A DNA stretch of 64,000 bases from Flavobacteriales bacterium (GTDB taxonomy: Bacteria > Bacteroidota > Bacteroidia > Flavobacteriales_D > Sanyastnellaceae), in NCBI GenBank assembly GCA_020437755.1, contig JAGQVX010000003.1, positions 1-64,000 on the forward strand, given 5' to 3'. This document shows positions 1 through 9,485 of this stretch, piece after piece. The notes under the pieces were generated by a model. That model had not been told where the DNA came from, did no database searches, and saw nothing but the letters and a program-made list of their open reading frames with translations. The position numbers and the translations under genes are program-made. Each line of letters starts with the position of its first letter. Position 1 is the stretch's first letter.

Positions 1-1
1 C

Positions 2-1849
2 TACGTGGAAATGGAGTTTGGTACCGGTTGTCTCAAAGTGACTCCGGCCCACGATGCCAACGACTTTATGTTGGGACAGAAACACAATCTGCTTACCATC
101 AACATGATGAATGCCGACGGGACACTTAGTGAAGCGGCCGGTCATTATATTGGGGAAGATCGATTCGACGTACGGAAGAAAATAGAAGGGGATCTCGACG
201 CTGCAGGTGCGCTCGTGAAGATTGAGGATTATCCCAACAAAGTGGGGTATTCTGAACGAACCGATGTGGTCATTGAACCTCGCTTATCGATGCAATGGTG
301 GGTTGACATGAAAGAGCTGAGTGAGCCGGCATTGGAGAACGTCATGAATGACAACATTAAGTTCCATCCTTCGAAGTTCAAGAATACCTATAAGCATTGG
401 ATGGAAAACATCAAGGACTGGTGTATTAGTCGACAGCTTTGGTGGGGGCATCGTATTCCTGCGTTTTATTACGGTGAAGGGGATGACGACTTTGTGGTTG
501 CGAAATCGGAGTCTGAAGCCCTTGAGTTGGCGCGTGTGAAGTCGGGAAATCCCCATTTGGCGAATGCCGACCTGAAGCAAGACGAAGACGTACTCGATAC
601 CTGGTTCTCATCATGGTTATGGCCTATCTCAGTGTTCGATGGCTTCTATTCATCTGAAGAAGTTGACTATTACTATCCGACAAATGATTTGGTAACTGCG
701 CCGGAAATCATGTTTTTCTGGGTGGCGAGAATGATTATTGCCGGATACGAATACCGGGGAGAATTGCCGTTCCGAAATGTGTACTACACAGGTATTGTAC
801 GCGATAAGCAGGGACGAAAAATGTCAAAGTCCCTCGGAAACTCTCCCGATCCTATTGAACTCATGAAAGAATATGGGGCCGATGGAGTACGCGTGGGCAT
901 GTTGCTTACTAGTCCGGCGGGCAATGACCTGCCTTTCGATGCCAAGCTTTGTGAGCAGGGACGCAATTTTGCGAACAAAATATGGAATGCATTCCGATTG
1001 GTTCAGGGTTGGACCGTTGAAGACAAACCCGCATCACCGGCTGCATTGAAGGGAATTGAATGGTTCGACTCTCAATTGAGTAGAACCATAGCTTCCCTGA
1101 ATGAGAACTACGACCAATTCCGAATTTCTGACGCGTTAATGACCACTTACAAGCTCATTTGGGATGATTTCTGTGCGTGGTACCTGGAAATGGTAAAACC
1201 ACCTTACGGGGAGTCCATTTCGCGTGAGGCGTATGAATGCACGGTGGATTATTTTGAGCGTGTCTTGAAATTAATTCATCCTTTCATGCCATTCCTATCT
1301 GAAGAAGTGTGGCAATATCTCCGTGAACGCAAGTCGCCTCAGGATTCAATTGTTTTGGCACAATGGCCAAATGCTGAAGCACCCAACGACTCCGTTTTGC
1401 ACGGATTTGAGCAGGCCAGTGAGGTGGTGAGCAACATCCGTACAATTCGCACTAACAACAATATTCCCAATAAGCAAGGATTGGAGTTGGCGGTGAAGGT
1501 GAATAAAGGTTTGGATGAGTCCTATGATGCCGTAATTCAGCACCTGTGCAATGTATCTTCCATTCAGAAGGTGGATGCAGCGCAGGAGAATGCGTTTTCG
1601 TTCATTGTAAAGGGCAATGAGTACTTTGTTCCTTTTGGTGAAAATGTGGACGTGGAGAGCGAGAAGGAAAAGTTGCAGAAGGAATTGGAGTATGCTATCG
1701 GCTTACTGAATATTGTTGAGAAGAAATTGTCCAACGAGCGATTTGTCAACAATGCTCCGGAGGCGGTTGTTGCTTCGGAGAAGAAAAAGCAAGATGACAC
1801 TCGGGAGAAAATCAAGATTTTAGAGGAAAAGCTCAGCAGCTTGAACTGA
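2..1849 (+). CDS. valS: Valine--tRNA ligase, 3' part (5' end outside window)
   Basis: This class I aminoacyl-tRNA synthetase charges tRNA-Val with valine in the cytoplasm. The reading frame is open to the left edge, so the HIGH motif and most of the catalytic core lie outside. The visible 615 residues start in the CP1 editing domain (GTGCLKVTPAHDANDF). They continue through the KMSKS loop (KMSKSLGN, near residue 275) and the anticodon-binding helical domain, and end in the C-terminal coiled coil typical of ValS (LQKELEYAIGLLNIVEKKLS). The gene ends at TGA 1847-1849, 79 bp before ppk1. Identification is secure; only the N-terminus is missing. Confidence 0.97.
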   Translation, partial: YVEMEFGTGCLKVTPAHDANDFMLGQKHNLLTINMMNADGTLSEAAGHYIGEDRFDVRKKIEGDLDAAGALVKIEDYPNKVGYSERTDVVIEPRLSMQWWVDMKELSEPALENVMNDNIKFHPSKFKNTYKHWMENIKDWCISRQLWWGHRIPAFYYGEGDDDFVVAKSESEALELARVKSGNPHLANADLKQDEDVLDTWFSSWLWPISVFDGFYSSEEVDYYYPTNDLVTAPEIMFFWVARMIIAGYEYRGELPFRNVYYTGIVRDKQGRKMSKSLGNSPDPIELMKEYGADGVRVGMLLTSPAGNDLPFDAKLCEQGRNFANKIWNAFRLVQGWTVEDKPASPAALKGIEWFDSQLSRTIASLNENYDQFRISDALMTTYKLIWDDFCAWYLEMVKPPYGESISREAYECTVDYFERVLKLIHPFMPFLSEEVWQYLRERKSPQDSIVLAQWPNAEAPNDSVLHGFEQASEVVSNIRTIRTNNNIPNKQGLELAVKVNKGLDESYDAVIQHLCNVSSIQKVDAAQENAFSFIVKGNEYFVPFGENVDVESEKEKLQKELEYAIGLLNIVEKKLSNERFVNNAPEAVVASEKKKQDDTREKIKILEEKLSSLN

Positions 1850-1904
1850 TCCGCAGATCGGCAAAGCTTAACATTGATTTCTCATTAATTAGCTTGTGTA
1901 GGAG

Positions 1905-1912
1905 TATTTTTG
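1905..1912 (+). promoter_or_regulatory. Promoter -7 box for ppk1
   Basis: TATTTTTG matches the Bacteroidota -7 consensus TAnnTTTG and lies 16 bp before the ppk1 start codon. No clear TTG is seen at the usual 17-23 bp upstream, so only the -7 half is supported. Confidence 0.5.
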
Positions 1913-1928
1913 CCGAAACTCACACCGG

Positions 1929-3989
1929 ATGGGTCGGACATCTCCGAAGTTTATCAATAGGGAAATCAGTTGGCTGGCATTCAATAAGCGCGTACTTCAG
2001 GAAGCGCAGGATACCTCTGTGCCATTGATTGAACGACTCCGTTTTTTGGGGATTTTCTCCAACAATCTGGATGAATTTTTCCGTGTTCGTGTGGCTACGC
2101 TCACCCGCATGCTGGCGCTTGGAGTAAGCGGACAAATGATTCAGGATGACAATCCGGCCGATGTATTGAAGGATATCTACAGTCAAAACAAAGGACTTCA
2201 GAAGGCCTTCGACCTGATCCTTGCAGATCTTGAGACCGAATTGGAAAAGGAGCAAATCCATGTCTATCAGCTTGGTGAGGAACTTTCTCTAGAGCAACAA
2301 GAATTTGTAACCGACTATTTTGCGAATCAAATTCGTCCGGTACTTGTGCCAATTATGGTGCGCAAGAAACAGCGGTTTCCGTCGTTGAAAGACACTTCTA
2401 TCTATCTGGCTATTCGTTTGCTTATTGGTGGTAAGTCAAGCCCTAACTATGCGCTGGTAGAAATACCCTCCAATTTGAAGCGCTTTGTACGCATTCCCGA
2501 TGTGGGTTCAACACATCACGTGATGTTTATCGACGACATCATCCGCATGCACCTCAAGAACATCTTTTCCATTTTCGATGTGGATGAAGCCGACGCGTAC
2601 ACCATCAAAGTAACCCGTGATGCAGAGCTTGACCTTGAGGATGATATATCAGTCAGCATCATCGAAAACATGTCGAAAAGTGTTGACAAACGCAAGAAGG
2701 GGAGTTACGTTCGCTTCTTGTACGACGAAGCCATGCCCGACGACATGCGCGAGTTTATGGCCGAAAAGCTAGGGATCAAAGACCGGGGAAATCAAATTCC
2801 GGGTGGGCGTTATCACAACAAGAAGAATTTTATGTCGTTTCCCGACTTTGGAAGGAAGGACTTGATTTTTCCGAGACTTACACCACTGGATCATCCGCAA
2901 TTGAAGAATAAGCGCAGCATTATTCAGCAAATTCTGAAAAAGGACATCCTGCTGAACTACCCGTATCAGAAGTTTACTTACATCATTGACCTCTTGCGGG
3001 AGGCGGCCATTGATCCGCAGGTAAGAAGTATTCGCATCAACTTGTATCGTGTAGCGGCCAATTCTCAGGTGATTAATGCCTTGATCAGCGCAGCACAGAA
3101 CGGAAAGAAGGTTATTGTGATTATTGAGTTGCAGGCGCGATTTGACGAAAGCAACAATATTCATTGGAGTAATGTGCTGCAGGAAGGAGGTGTTAAGGTT
3201 CACTTTTCATCCAACGACCTGAAAGTACATTCCAAGTTGATCTTGATTTCAAGGAAGAAAGAAGCGCAAACCATTAGGCTCGCTCATATTGGCACCGGTA
3301 ATTTCCATGAAGGCACGGCGCGTGTGTATGGAGATACTTCCTTGTTGACGGCCGATCCTAAGATTTGCGCCGAAGTAAAGAAAGTATTTGACTTGTTTGA
3401 GCGCAGCATGGTGCGCCCAACGTTCCGACATTTAATTGTATCACCTTTCAACACACGCAGGAAGTTTGGCGCGCTGATCGATCAGGAGATCAGAAATGCA
3501 AAGGCAGGTAAGGAAGCCTGGATTGTCATTAAGCTAAACAACCTTGTGGATAGGGTCATGATTCGAAAGCTGTACAAAGCATCCATGTCGGGCGTTAAGA
3601 TTCGTTTGATTATTCGCGGGATTTGCTCCTTGGTTCCCGGAATGAAAGGGTATAGTGAGAATATCGAGGTGGTGTCGATTGTTGGTCGGTTCCTGGAGCA
3701 CTCACGCATTCTTTCATTTGCGAATGCCGGAGAACCCCTATATTATATTTCCAGTGCCGACTGGATGGGCAGAAACCTGGATCGAAGGATAGAAGTGAGT
3801 GTTCCGGTGCTGGATCCGTCATTGAAGCAGGAGTTAAAGGACTATTTGGATTTACAGCTAGCGGATAATGTGAAGTCCCGGGTTGTGGATCTGGAACTCA
3901 CCAATGCGCACAAATCGGAGGGGCGAAAGGAATCGGCTATAAATAGTCAAGAACTTTTGTATCGACACTACGAAGCAAATCTGAAATAG
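1929..3989 (+). CDS. ppk1: Polyphosphate kinase 1
   Basis: PPK1 reversibly transfers the gamma phosphate of ATP to inorganic polyphosphate. The 686-residue length is normal for the family. The N-terminal domain opens with FINREISWLAFNKRVLQEA, and the two C-terminal phospholipase-D-like domains follow. The autophosphorylated histidine should be that of LKVHSKLILISRK (about residue 430), followed by the family signature AHIGTGNFHEGTARVYGD. The second HKD-like region is around SSADWMGRNLDRRIEV. The downstream ppx gene begins 20 bp after the stop, so synthesis and breakdown of polyphosphate are probably co-transcribed, a common pairing. Confidence 0.97.
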   Translation: MGRTSPKFINREISWLAFNKRVLQEAQDTSVPLIERLRFLGIFSNNLDEFFRVRVATLTRMLALGVSGQMIQDDNPADVLKDIYSQNKGLQKAFDLILADLETELEKEQIHVYQLGEELSLEQQEFVTDYFANQIRPVLVPIMVRKKQRFPSLKDTSIYLAIRLLIGGKSSPNYALVEIPSNLKRFVRIPDVGSTHHVMFIDDIIRMHLKNIFSIFDVDEADAYTIKVTRDAELDLEDDISVSIIENMSKSVDKRKKGSYVRFLYDEAMPDDMREFMAEKLGIKDRGNQIPGGRYHNKKNFMSFPDFGRKDLIFPRLTPLDHPQLKNKRSIIQQILKKDILLNYPYQKFTYIIDLLREAAIDPQVRSIRINLYRVAANSQVINALISAAQNGKKVIVIIELQARFDESNNIHWSNVLQEGGVKVHFSSNDLKVHSKLILISRKKEAQTIRLAHIGTGNFHEGTARVYGDTSLLTADPKICAEVKKVFDLFERSMVRPTFRHLIVSPFNTRRKFGALIDQEIRNAKAGKEAWIVIKLNNLVDRVMIRKLYKASMSGVKIRLIIRGICSLVPGMKGYSENIEVVSIVGRFLEHSRILSFANAGEPLYYISSADWMGRNLDRRIEVSVPVLDPSLKQELKDYLDLQLADNVKSRVVDLELTNAHKSEGRKESAINSQELLYRHYEANLK

Positions 3990-4009
3990 GTTAACTTGTC
4001 GCTCCAAGC

Positions 4010-4894
4010 ATGAAGTTTGCGGCGATAGATATTGGGTCGAATGCGGTAAGGCTGCTCATTGAGGAGGCTGTGCCAGGGAAGAAGTCATTTGAAATCCACA
4101 AGATTTCGCTGAACCGCGTGCCTATTCGATTGGGCGAAGATGTATTCACCAAGGGTAAGATTTCCGAAAAAAAGAAGGTACAATTGGTAAAGGCAATGAA
4201 GGCCTTTTGGTACCTGATGGACGTGCATGATATTGAGAATTATCGCGCGTGTGCCACAAGTGCGATGCGAGAGGCTTCCAATGGCGAGCAGATCATTAAG
4301 TATATTCTGAAAAAAGCTAATATCCGCATCGATACCATTGATGGGGATCAGGAGGCCGATATTATTTTCTCCAATTTCAAACGACAACATATTGACCTTA
4401 CGGGAAACTACCTCTACATTGATGTTGGGGGTGGAAGTACTGAGGTGACATTGATCAAGCACGGAGAACGTGTTACTTCTAAGTCGTTCCGTATCGGAAC
4501 GGTTAGGATGTTGAAGGAGAAAGTTTCCAAAAAGCACTGGGTGGCAGCACGGCATTGGATTCAGGAACTTGCATCGAAAGAAGATCACCTGATAGGTATC
4601 GGCACCGGTGGGAACATCAACAGGATATTCAAAGAAGCCGGTAAGAAGAGCTACGAGCGAATTACCAGTGAAGAAATCGAACACGTTTATGAATTCATCG
4701 GATCGTTTTCATTTCGAGATCGCATAACCAAACTAGGCCTGAAACCCGACCGGGCAGATGTTATCCTGCCGGCAGCAGAGATCTATTACAACTTTATGCG
4801 ATTTGCGGATGTTGAAGAGCTCATCGTGCCGCGCATCGGACTCGCTGATGGTATGATTCTGGGAATGGTGGAAGATTGGATGAGTTCTCGATAG
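4010..4894 (+). CDS. ppx: Exopolyphosphatase / Ppx-GppA family phosphatase
   Basis: Members release phosphate from polyphosphate ends or hydrolyse pppGpp. The 294-residue protein has the short two-domain form common in Bacteroidota. It carries the ASKHA ATPase-like motifs AIDIGSNAVRLLIEE at the N-terminus and YIDVGGGSTEVTL near residue 140, and GIGTGGNINR near 200. The C-terminal HD domain of long Ppx proteins is absent. It directly follows ppk1, which supports a role in polyphosphate turnover rather than only pppGpp hydrolysis, although sequence alone does not separate the two. Confidence 0.9.
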   Translation: MKFAAIDIGSNAVRLLIEEAVPGKKSFEIHKISLNRVPIRLGEDVFTKGKISEKKKVQLVKAMKAFWYLMDVHDIENYRACATSAMREASNGEQIIKYILKKANIRIDTIDGDQEADIIFSNFKRQHIDLTGNYLYIDVGGGSTEVTLIKHGERVTSKSFRIGTVRMLKEKVSKKHWVAARHWIQELASKEDHLIGIGTGGNINRIFKEAGKKSYERITSEEIEHVYEFIGSFSFRDRITKLGLKPDRADVILPAAEIYYNFMRFADVEELIVPRIGLADGMILGMVEDWMSSR

Positions 4895-4914
4895 CCGCGA
4901 GACATAACAATGCC

Positions 4915-4944
4915 TTGAACATTGATCTAGTATACGTATCTTTG
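4915..4944 (+). promoter_or_regulatory. Promoter of the toxin-antitoxin operon
   Basis: TTG at 4915-4917 is followed after exactly 19 bp by TATCTTTG at 4937-4944, a full match to the Bacteroidota consensus TTG-N17-23-TAnnTTTG. The antitoxin ATG is 16 bp downstream. The module therefore has its own promoter and does not depend on read-through from ppx. Confidence 0.75.
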
Positions 4945-4960
4945 ATAAAAAGACACGTGT

Positions 4961-5212
4961 ATGAATGCGAAGTTGACCCTTACCATTGAAAAGTCGGTTA
5001 TTGAAAGGGCTAAGGACTATGCCCAAAAGTCGGGAAGGAGTCTATCGGACTTAATCCAGTCTTATCTGGAAAGGCTCACGACTCCGTACGAGCCAAGAGA
5101 GGAGGAGATTCCTGAGGAATTCAATGAATTGTTTGGCAGCGTCCCGCTTACGAATGATTTAAATGTAAAAGATGAGATTCGAGATATTATGAGGAAAAAG
5201 TACAATCAATGA
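4961..5212 (+). CDS. Antitoxin, DUF6364-like (ribbon-helix-helix type)
   Basis: This small 83-residue protein is the likely antitoxin of the PIN toxin that follows. The N-terminal stretch KLTLTIEKSVIERAKDYAQK, then SGRSLSDLIQSYLERL, has the strand-helix-helix pattern of RHH DNA-binding antitoxins and resembles DUF6364 proteins paired with PIN toxins in Bacteroidota. The acidic C-terminal half (EEEIPEEFNELFG) would be the toxin-neutralising part. Its stop overlaps the next start as ATGA (5209-5212), so translation is coupled. Family assignment is by pattern recognition. Confidence 0.8.
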   Translation: MNAKLTLTIEKSVIERAKDYAQKSGRSLSDLIQSYLERLTTPYEPREEEIPEEFNELFGSVPLTNDLNVKDEIRDIMRKKYNQ

Positions 5213-5610
5213 AGAAGTACTTTTTAGATACCAATATCATTCTTGATTTTTTGGCCAATCGAGAACCATTTGGGCAGCAGGCACTTAAGGTATTTAATCA
5301 GGCAAGGCTTGAAAAGGTAGAGCTATGGACCTCAGATAATTCGATTACTACTACATATTATATCATCAGTAAACATATTAGCGAATCGGAAGCGCGCAAC
5401 AAGATTTCTTCACTGCTCAACTACGTGCGTATTCAGCCAATCACGAAGAACGAGCTGATCTTGGCTCTGCATTCACCATTCAAGGATTTCGAAGATGCCG
5501 TACAACACTATTGCGCAGCATCAATCGAAGGAATAGATGGTATTATTACGCGAAACATGAGGGACTATAAACACAGCGTCCTGAATGTATTAGGGCCGGA
5601 AGAACTGTGA
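5209..5610 (+). CDS. PIN-domain toxin (VapC-like ribonuclease)
   Basis: PIN-domain toxins are Mg-dependent RNases that block translation, often by cutting tRNA or rRNA. The 133-residue protein has the N-terminal acidic motif FLDTNIILDFLANREPF (Asp7 and Asp13). The C-terminal motif GIDGIITRNMRDYKHS supplies the later acidic residue and the conserved T-x-N. Length fits a single PIN domain. It overlaps the antitoxin by 4 bp. Toxic activity is inferred from family and gene pairing. Confidence 0.87.
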   Translation: MKKYFLDTNIILDFLANREPFGQQALKVFNQARLEKVELWTSDNSITTTYYIISKHISESEARNKISSLLNYVRIQPITKNELILALHSPFKDFEDAVQHYCAASIEGIDGIITRNMRDYKHSVLNVLGPEEL

Positions 5611-5658
5611 TGAGAATCAGTTTGTCATGCCAAGGAAAACATAATGGTCTTAAGAAGC

Positions 5659-6612
5659 CTATTCCTGCTCTCCATTCTTTACAACGCTCATTCCCTTCCC
5701 GTTCAATGCTTTGAGCATAATAGTAGGGTAGTCGGTGATGATGTCGTAAACACCCAGGTCGATCAAACGGAACATTTCCGCTTCGTCATTAACGGTCCAT
5801 GCCGTTTTAATCATACCGTCGACCGCAGGTGAATGCGCTGTGGACGCGTCCCATAAATGTGATTCCAGGCTAACTCCGTACGGACTGAAGTTGAGTTTTT
5901 TCAGTTGAGCCTCCAGGGGTTCTTTCTTCTCAGAGAGAAAGACCAATTTCGCTTCCGGAAGCACCGCGTGGAGTTGGTTGAGGAGACGGTAATCAAAACT
6001 TTGAATAGTGGTGTAGTTGCTGATCGAAAGTGTCAGGTATTTTCTCAGGAATGCTTTTGCGTACACTTCAGGAGTAGGATGATAAACACCATCGCCTTTA
6101 AGGGTGCTTTTAATCTCAATATTGAAGAAGGGTACAGGTTTGTTTTTCTTTTTGCAGTGATCCCTAACAGCTGCTACGACTTCTGAGAGTGTAGGTTTGT
6201 GCGTGGTGACCCGGGTCTGATCAGGGTATTTGGGGTGGCGCAAGGTGCCGCAAGGATAGCTTTGAATCTCTTCGGTAGTCATCTCAAACAGATTCAGTAC
6301 GAACTGTTCTTCTTTGCCAATTGGGGATCCATCCGGATGGACAACAATTTGCATATTCATCCAAGGCTCATGCGAAACGATAAGCTCTCCGTCTGAACTG
6401 AGGACTACATCCAGTTCCAGTGTTGATACCCCTGCATCAATGGCACGTAAAAAGGCGGGAATGGTGTTCTCCGGCATCTCTCCTCGACAGCCCCTATGGC
6501 CTTGCAAGGTGATGGGATGATCAGATTGATGTGTAGTGGATTCCTCTTTCATTTGACAACCGGAAGCCAAGATAACACAAAGAAATGCACCGAGGAAGTA
6601 GAGTTTGTTCAT
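5659..6612 (-). CDS. Glycerophosphodiester phosphodiesterase, lipoprotein
   Basis: The enzyme hydrolyses glycerophosphodiesters, or related phosphodiesters, to glycerol-3-phosphate and an alcohol. The start is placed at the Met that gives MNKLYFLGAFLCVILASGC, a normal SPII signal with lipobox ASGC; an upstream Met at 6648 would add 12 residues before the signal. Catalytic motifs are present: GHRG, PENTIPAF, ELDV and SHEP, with later IEIK and TDYP elements. The mature protein should be anchored in a membrane facing the periplasm or surface. The gene ends about 50 bp from the convergent PIN toxin. Confidence 0.9.
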   Translation of the reverse strand: MNKLYFLGAFLCVILASGCQMKEESTTHQSDHPITLQGHRGCRGEMPENTIPAFLRAIDAGVSTLELDVVLSSDGELIVSHEPWMNMQIVVHPDGSPIGKEEQFVLNLFEMTTEEIQSYPCGTLRHPKYPDQTRVTTHKPTLSEVVAAVRDHCKKKNKPVPFFNIEIKSTLKGDGVYHPTPEVYAKAFLRKYLTLSISNYTTIQSFDYRLLNQLHAVLPEAKLVFLSEKKEPLEAQLKKLNFSPYGVSLESHLWDASTAHSPAVDGMIKTAWTVNDEAEMFRLIDLGVYDIITDYPTIMLKALNGKGMSVVKNGEQE

Positions 6613-6633
6613 ATTCAAAAGGATGCTATATGA

Positions 6634-6660
6634 AAAGAGCGGTCTCAAGACCGCCCTTTA
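6634..6660 (-). terminator. Rho-independent terminator after the TlpA-like gene
   Basis: GCGGTCT (6639-6645) and AGACCGC (6648-6654) form a 7-bp perfect stem with extra A-T pairs at the base. Read leftward, the stem is followed by CTCTTTTC. It sits just past the stop at 6663 and just before the next leftward gene. Confidence 0.7.
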
Positions 6661-6662
6661 CA

Positions 6663-8102
6663 TTATTTGAGGTTTTGATTCAGATAGTCTCTAACGTTGA
6701 AAATGCGTTCGGGTTTCAGAACAATTTCACGTTCACTGTTCAGCAGGAATAAAGTGGGCGTTGAACTTACTCTGTAGTCTTTAGCCACAGGCGAATCCCA
6801 TCCATTCAGTTGAGAAACGTTGGGCCATACAACACCCTTTTCCTCTGATGCTTTAACCCAAGCCGAACGCTGGGTATCAACACTCACTCCAATGATTTCA
6901 AAGCCCTTGCTCTTGTACTGGTCGTAAACCGTTTTAAGTACAGGTATTTCCTGCTCACATTTGTGGCACCAGCTCGACCAGAACATCACCAGGGTGTACT
7001 TGTTTTTACTCACTATCGACTCCAGGTTGATAGCCTTTCCATCGATTGAAGTAATGGTAAAGTCTGGAGGTGTAGCATTGAGCTGCAGATTTCGAACTCC
7101 TTTTGCACGCATTTTCATTTCTTCAGCGTAGTCCCCGCTTCCACAGTTCTCACCATAAACATAATTGTCCATAATATACACGCACATGTCTTCTTTGCCA
7201 GAAGTATAGAAACCTTCTAACATGGTCAATACCACGTAGCTGCGAACACGATCATTTTCTTCAGCATATTGTGCGATCAGGTCGATGGCATTTAAAAAGC
7301 CCGACTCAGTTCCACCGCTGAATGAACGCATGTAGTCTTGAATGCGATCTGCGATGATTGGAGTGTGAATCAACGACTCATCATTAAAATCGATATCATC
7401 CCAATACTTGTTTTTATCGTTTTTATAAGGGATTTGCTTCCATGACATAACCTTTGCCAGAAATGTGCCCGGATATTGCTGGATGAGGCTTTGTTGCAGC
7501 TGGGTGAGCTTGCGATCCTCTTCTTCGATCATCTGTTCGAACTTGGCCTTCATGGGGCTGTTTTTCGAACTGTTGCGAAACTCCTTCTTGGCTTGTTCTG
7601 CGGCTTTTTCCGATGTGTGGTACTTTGCCCATCCTTCATTCTCTTTGGAGTTAACAGCGTATAAACTTCCATCCAGTCGGGCGCTACGGAATCCAATCTC
7701 CACGTTCTTCTCAGTGGGGTTAAGGATGATGCCCATCATGTTTTGTGAGTTGTTGAGGGCAATCATGTAAAATCCGGCTTCGTACGTTTTTTCAGGGAAG
7801 GCAAATCCTCCATTTTCGACTGTGGTACTGTCAATGAGGAAATGTTGCTTGCCTTCAGTTTCATAGAGGTAGACCTTTCCACGCGCACCGTTGGCATCGA
7901 TTTTACCTGAAAGTGTTATGGGTCCGCTTGGAATGCTTTTGTTCTCTTCGTTGATTCCATTGACAAAGCTTAACGTTTCTACTGCGGCTTCTGTCTGGTT
8001 GGAAACAACTTGTTCCTGATCTTTTACGGGAGCATCAGTTGATCCGCAAGACATTAGGATCAGTGATGTTGCTGTTGCAAACAATACGTTCTGAATCATC
8101 AT
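6663..8102 (-). CDS. TlpA-like thiol:disulfide oxidoreductase lipoprotein with DUF4369-like N-domain
   Basis: This probable periplasmic or outer-membrane-anchored thiol redox protein has 479 residues. An SPII signal ends in LILMSC. It is followed by a DUF4369-like beta domain (roughly residues 50-150), a helical middle segment, and a C-terminal thioredoxin/AhpC-TSA domain whose active site is FWSSWCHKCEQE (CHKC, about residue 375). The cis-proline region is SSTPTLFLL. Proteins of this build are common in Bacteroidota and are thought to reduce exported cysteines, but the partner is unknown. A terminator follows the gene, so it is probably expressed alone. Confidence 0.88.
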   Translation of the reverse strand: MMIQNVLFATATSLILMSCGSTDAPVKDQEQVVSNQTEAAVETLSFVNGINEENKSIPSGPITLSGKIDANGARGKVYLYETEGKQHFLIDSTTVENGGFAFPEKTYEAGFYMIALNNSQNMMGIILNPTEKNVEIGFRSARLDGSLYAVNSKENEGWAKYHTSEKAAEQAKKEFRNSSKNSPMKAKFEQMIEEEDRKLTQLQQSLIQQYPGTFLAKVMSWKQIPYKNDKNKYWDDIDFNDESLIHTPIIADRIQDYMRSFSGGTESGFLNAIDLIAQYAEENDRVRSYVVLTMLEGFYTSGKEDMCVYIMDNYVYGENCGSGDYAEEMKMRAKGVRNLQLNATPPDFTITSIDGKAINLESIVSKNKYTLVMFWSSWCHKCEQEIPVLKTVYDQYKSKGFEIIGVSVDTQRSAWVKASEEKGVVWPNVSQLNGWDSPVAKDYRVSSTPTLFLLNSEREIVLKPERIFNVRDYLNQNLK

Positions 8103-8130
8103 TTTCTAGCTCGTTTCAATTAACCGAACG

Positions 8131-8138
8131 CAAATATA
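8131..8138 (-). promoter_or_regulatory. Promoter -7 box for the TlpA-like gene
   Basis: Read on the minus strand the bases are TATATTTG, an exact TAnnTTTG match, 28 bp before the ATG at 8102. No good -33 TTG was found at standard spacing. Confidence 0.5.
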
Positions 8139-8208
8139 CTCAAATGCCCCGCCAAGGTGGGGTGATTAACACTTTCTTAAAAATTCCGACCTGAGGTGGC
8201 CCGGTTAA

Positions 8209-8223
8209 CATTTGCCGAATGGC
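8209..8223 (+). repeat. CATTTG mini-hairpin, intergenic copy (stem GCC/GGC)
   Basis: CATTTGCCGAATGGC. The stem GCC/GGC is complementary and differs from the common GGC/GCC form. It lies 9 bp beyond the stop of the leftward permease gene. Confidence 0.7.
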
Positions 8224-8231
8224 AGACTTTG

Positions 8232-9485
8232 CTACTCACTGCGCAACGCTTCAATAGGATCGAGCGCCGCGGCTTTACGGGCCGGGTAGTAACCTGAAGC
8301 GATGCTGGTGAGCAGACACAATATAACGCCCACGACGATCCACAGCCAGGGAATGACGAAGGACGTTTCAAGTATATAGCTGGCGATGTTTCCCGCGAAA
8401 ATGCCGAATAATATGCCGAGGATTCCACCAAGTTGACCAATGACGATGGATTCAACCAGGAACTGCATTTTGATTATCCTGCTGCTGGCACCTAATGCTT
8501 TTCGAATGCCAATTTCACGTGTGCGCTCGGCCACCGAGACCAGCATAATATTCATAAGCCCAATGCCGGCACCAAGAAGTGTGAGCAGACCCACAATAAG
8601 CGTGAACCAACTTACCTGGCTCAGCAAATCGGTGAGCATTTCTGCGGTGCTATCGCTTTTTTCGATTTCAAAAGATTCCTCGCCGCCAATGGGATCGTGA
8701 CGGATTACGCGTAGAAGCCCCTGCGCTTCGCTAATGGCCTTGTCGAGTTGCTTGGCGTCTTTCACCAGCACGTTGATACTGTAGCTGGTGTTGTTGGACG
8801 CGAAGTTCTTTTTTAGGTTGGAGAGTGGAATAATGCACTGATTGTCATTGGAGAATCCAATGCTTGCACCTTTGGGCTCGAGCGTGCCTACCACTACATA
8901 TTTATAGTCGCCGATGTACACCACGCGATCAAGAGGATTTTCGAATTCTGAGAATAGGTCTGAGACCACATCCGCGCCAAGAAGGACTACATTGGTTCCA
9001 TTTTCGAGGTCCACACGAGTGAGATTCCTTCCTTCCTGAATTTTGTACCCGCTGATATCCATGTAGTTTTCGTCGCCCCCGATCACGCGAATATTGGGAT
9101 TGGTCTTTTCTGATCCGAACTGAACCGTTCCGGTAAACGTCCCCATGGCAGAGATGGAAGGGATAGCATCAAACTCATATTCTTCCGCGAATTGAGTGGC
9201 TTGATGATAGTCGATGGCGTCATAAGCTTTTGCCCTCACCCCGTGGCGTCCTCCGCTGTTTCGCGAGTTTTTGGCATACACCGAAAAGGTGTTGGAGCCC
9301 AGCACCGTAAATTCCTCCTGAACTTTGTTTTTTAGGGCTTCGGCAGCGGTGTTGATCAAAATAAGCGCACTGATTCCCAGCATAATCATCGCAACGGTAA
9401 TCAGGGTTTTGAGCATCTGGCTGCGAATGGAGCGCAGTGCTACCCTGATGTTTTCCGTGATTAAATGATTGGGGCTTTTGGACAT
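8232..9485 (-). CDS. ABC transporter permease, MacB/FtsX family
   Basis: This 417-residue inner-membrane permease has the MacB topology. One N-terminal membrane helix (LITVAMIMLGISALILIN) is followed by a large periplasmic MacB-PCD domain (about residues 45-270) and three C-terminal helices in an FtsX domain. The cytoplasmic motif SVAERTREIGIRKALGAS and the ending ALDPIEALRSE are typical. Such permeases transmit force from a cytoplasmic ATPase to export lipoproteins, peptides or antibiotics. No ATPase gene is adjacent, so the partner must be elsewhere. The start codon is inside a CATTTG mini-hairpin. Confidence 0.93.
   Translation of the reverse strand: MSKSPNHLITENIRVALRSIRSQMLKTLITVAMIMLGISALILINTAAEALKNKVQEEFTVLGSNTFSVYAKNSRNSGGRHGVRAKAYDAIDYHQATQFAEEYEFDAIPSISAMGTFTGTVQFGSEKTNPNIRVIGGDENYMDISGYKIQEGRNLTRVDLENGTNVVLLGADVVSDLFSEFENPLDRVVYIGDYKYVVVGTLEPKGASIGFSNDNQCIIPLSNLKKNFASNNTSYSINVLVKDAKQLDKAISEAQGLLRVIRHDPIGGEESFEIEKSDSTAEMLTDLLSQVSWFTLIVGLLTLLGAGIGLMNIMLVSVAERTREIGIRKALGASSRIIKMQFLVESIVIGQLGGILGILFGIFAGNIASYILETSFVIPWLWIVVGVILCLLTSIASGYYPARKAAALDPIEALRSE

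Noticed and set aside
3716-3730. CATTTGCGAATGCCG in ppk1 as a mini-hairpin copy
   Set aside because: It lacks one base of the stem relative to the consensus, so the arms do not pair as in the 24 counted copies.
4085-4684. A 199-codon frame antisense to ppx
   Set aside because: ppx is strongly conserved on the plus strand; the antisense product shows no recognisable features.
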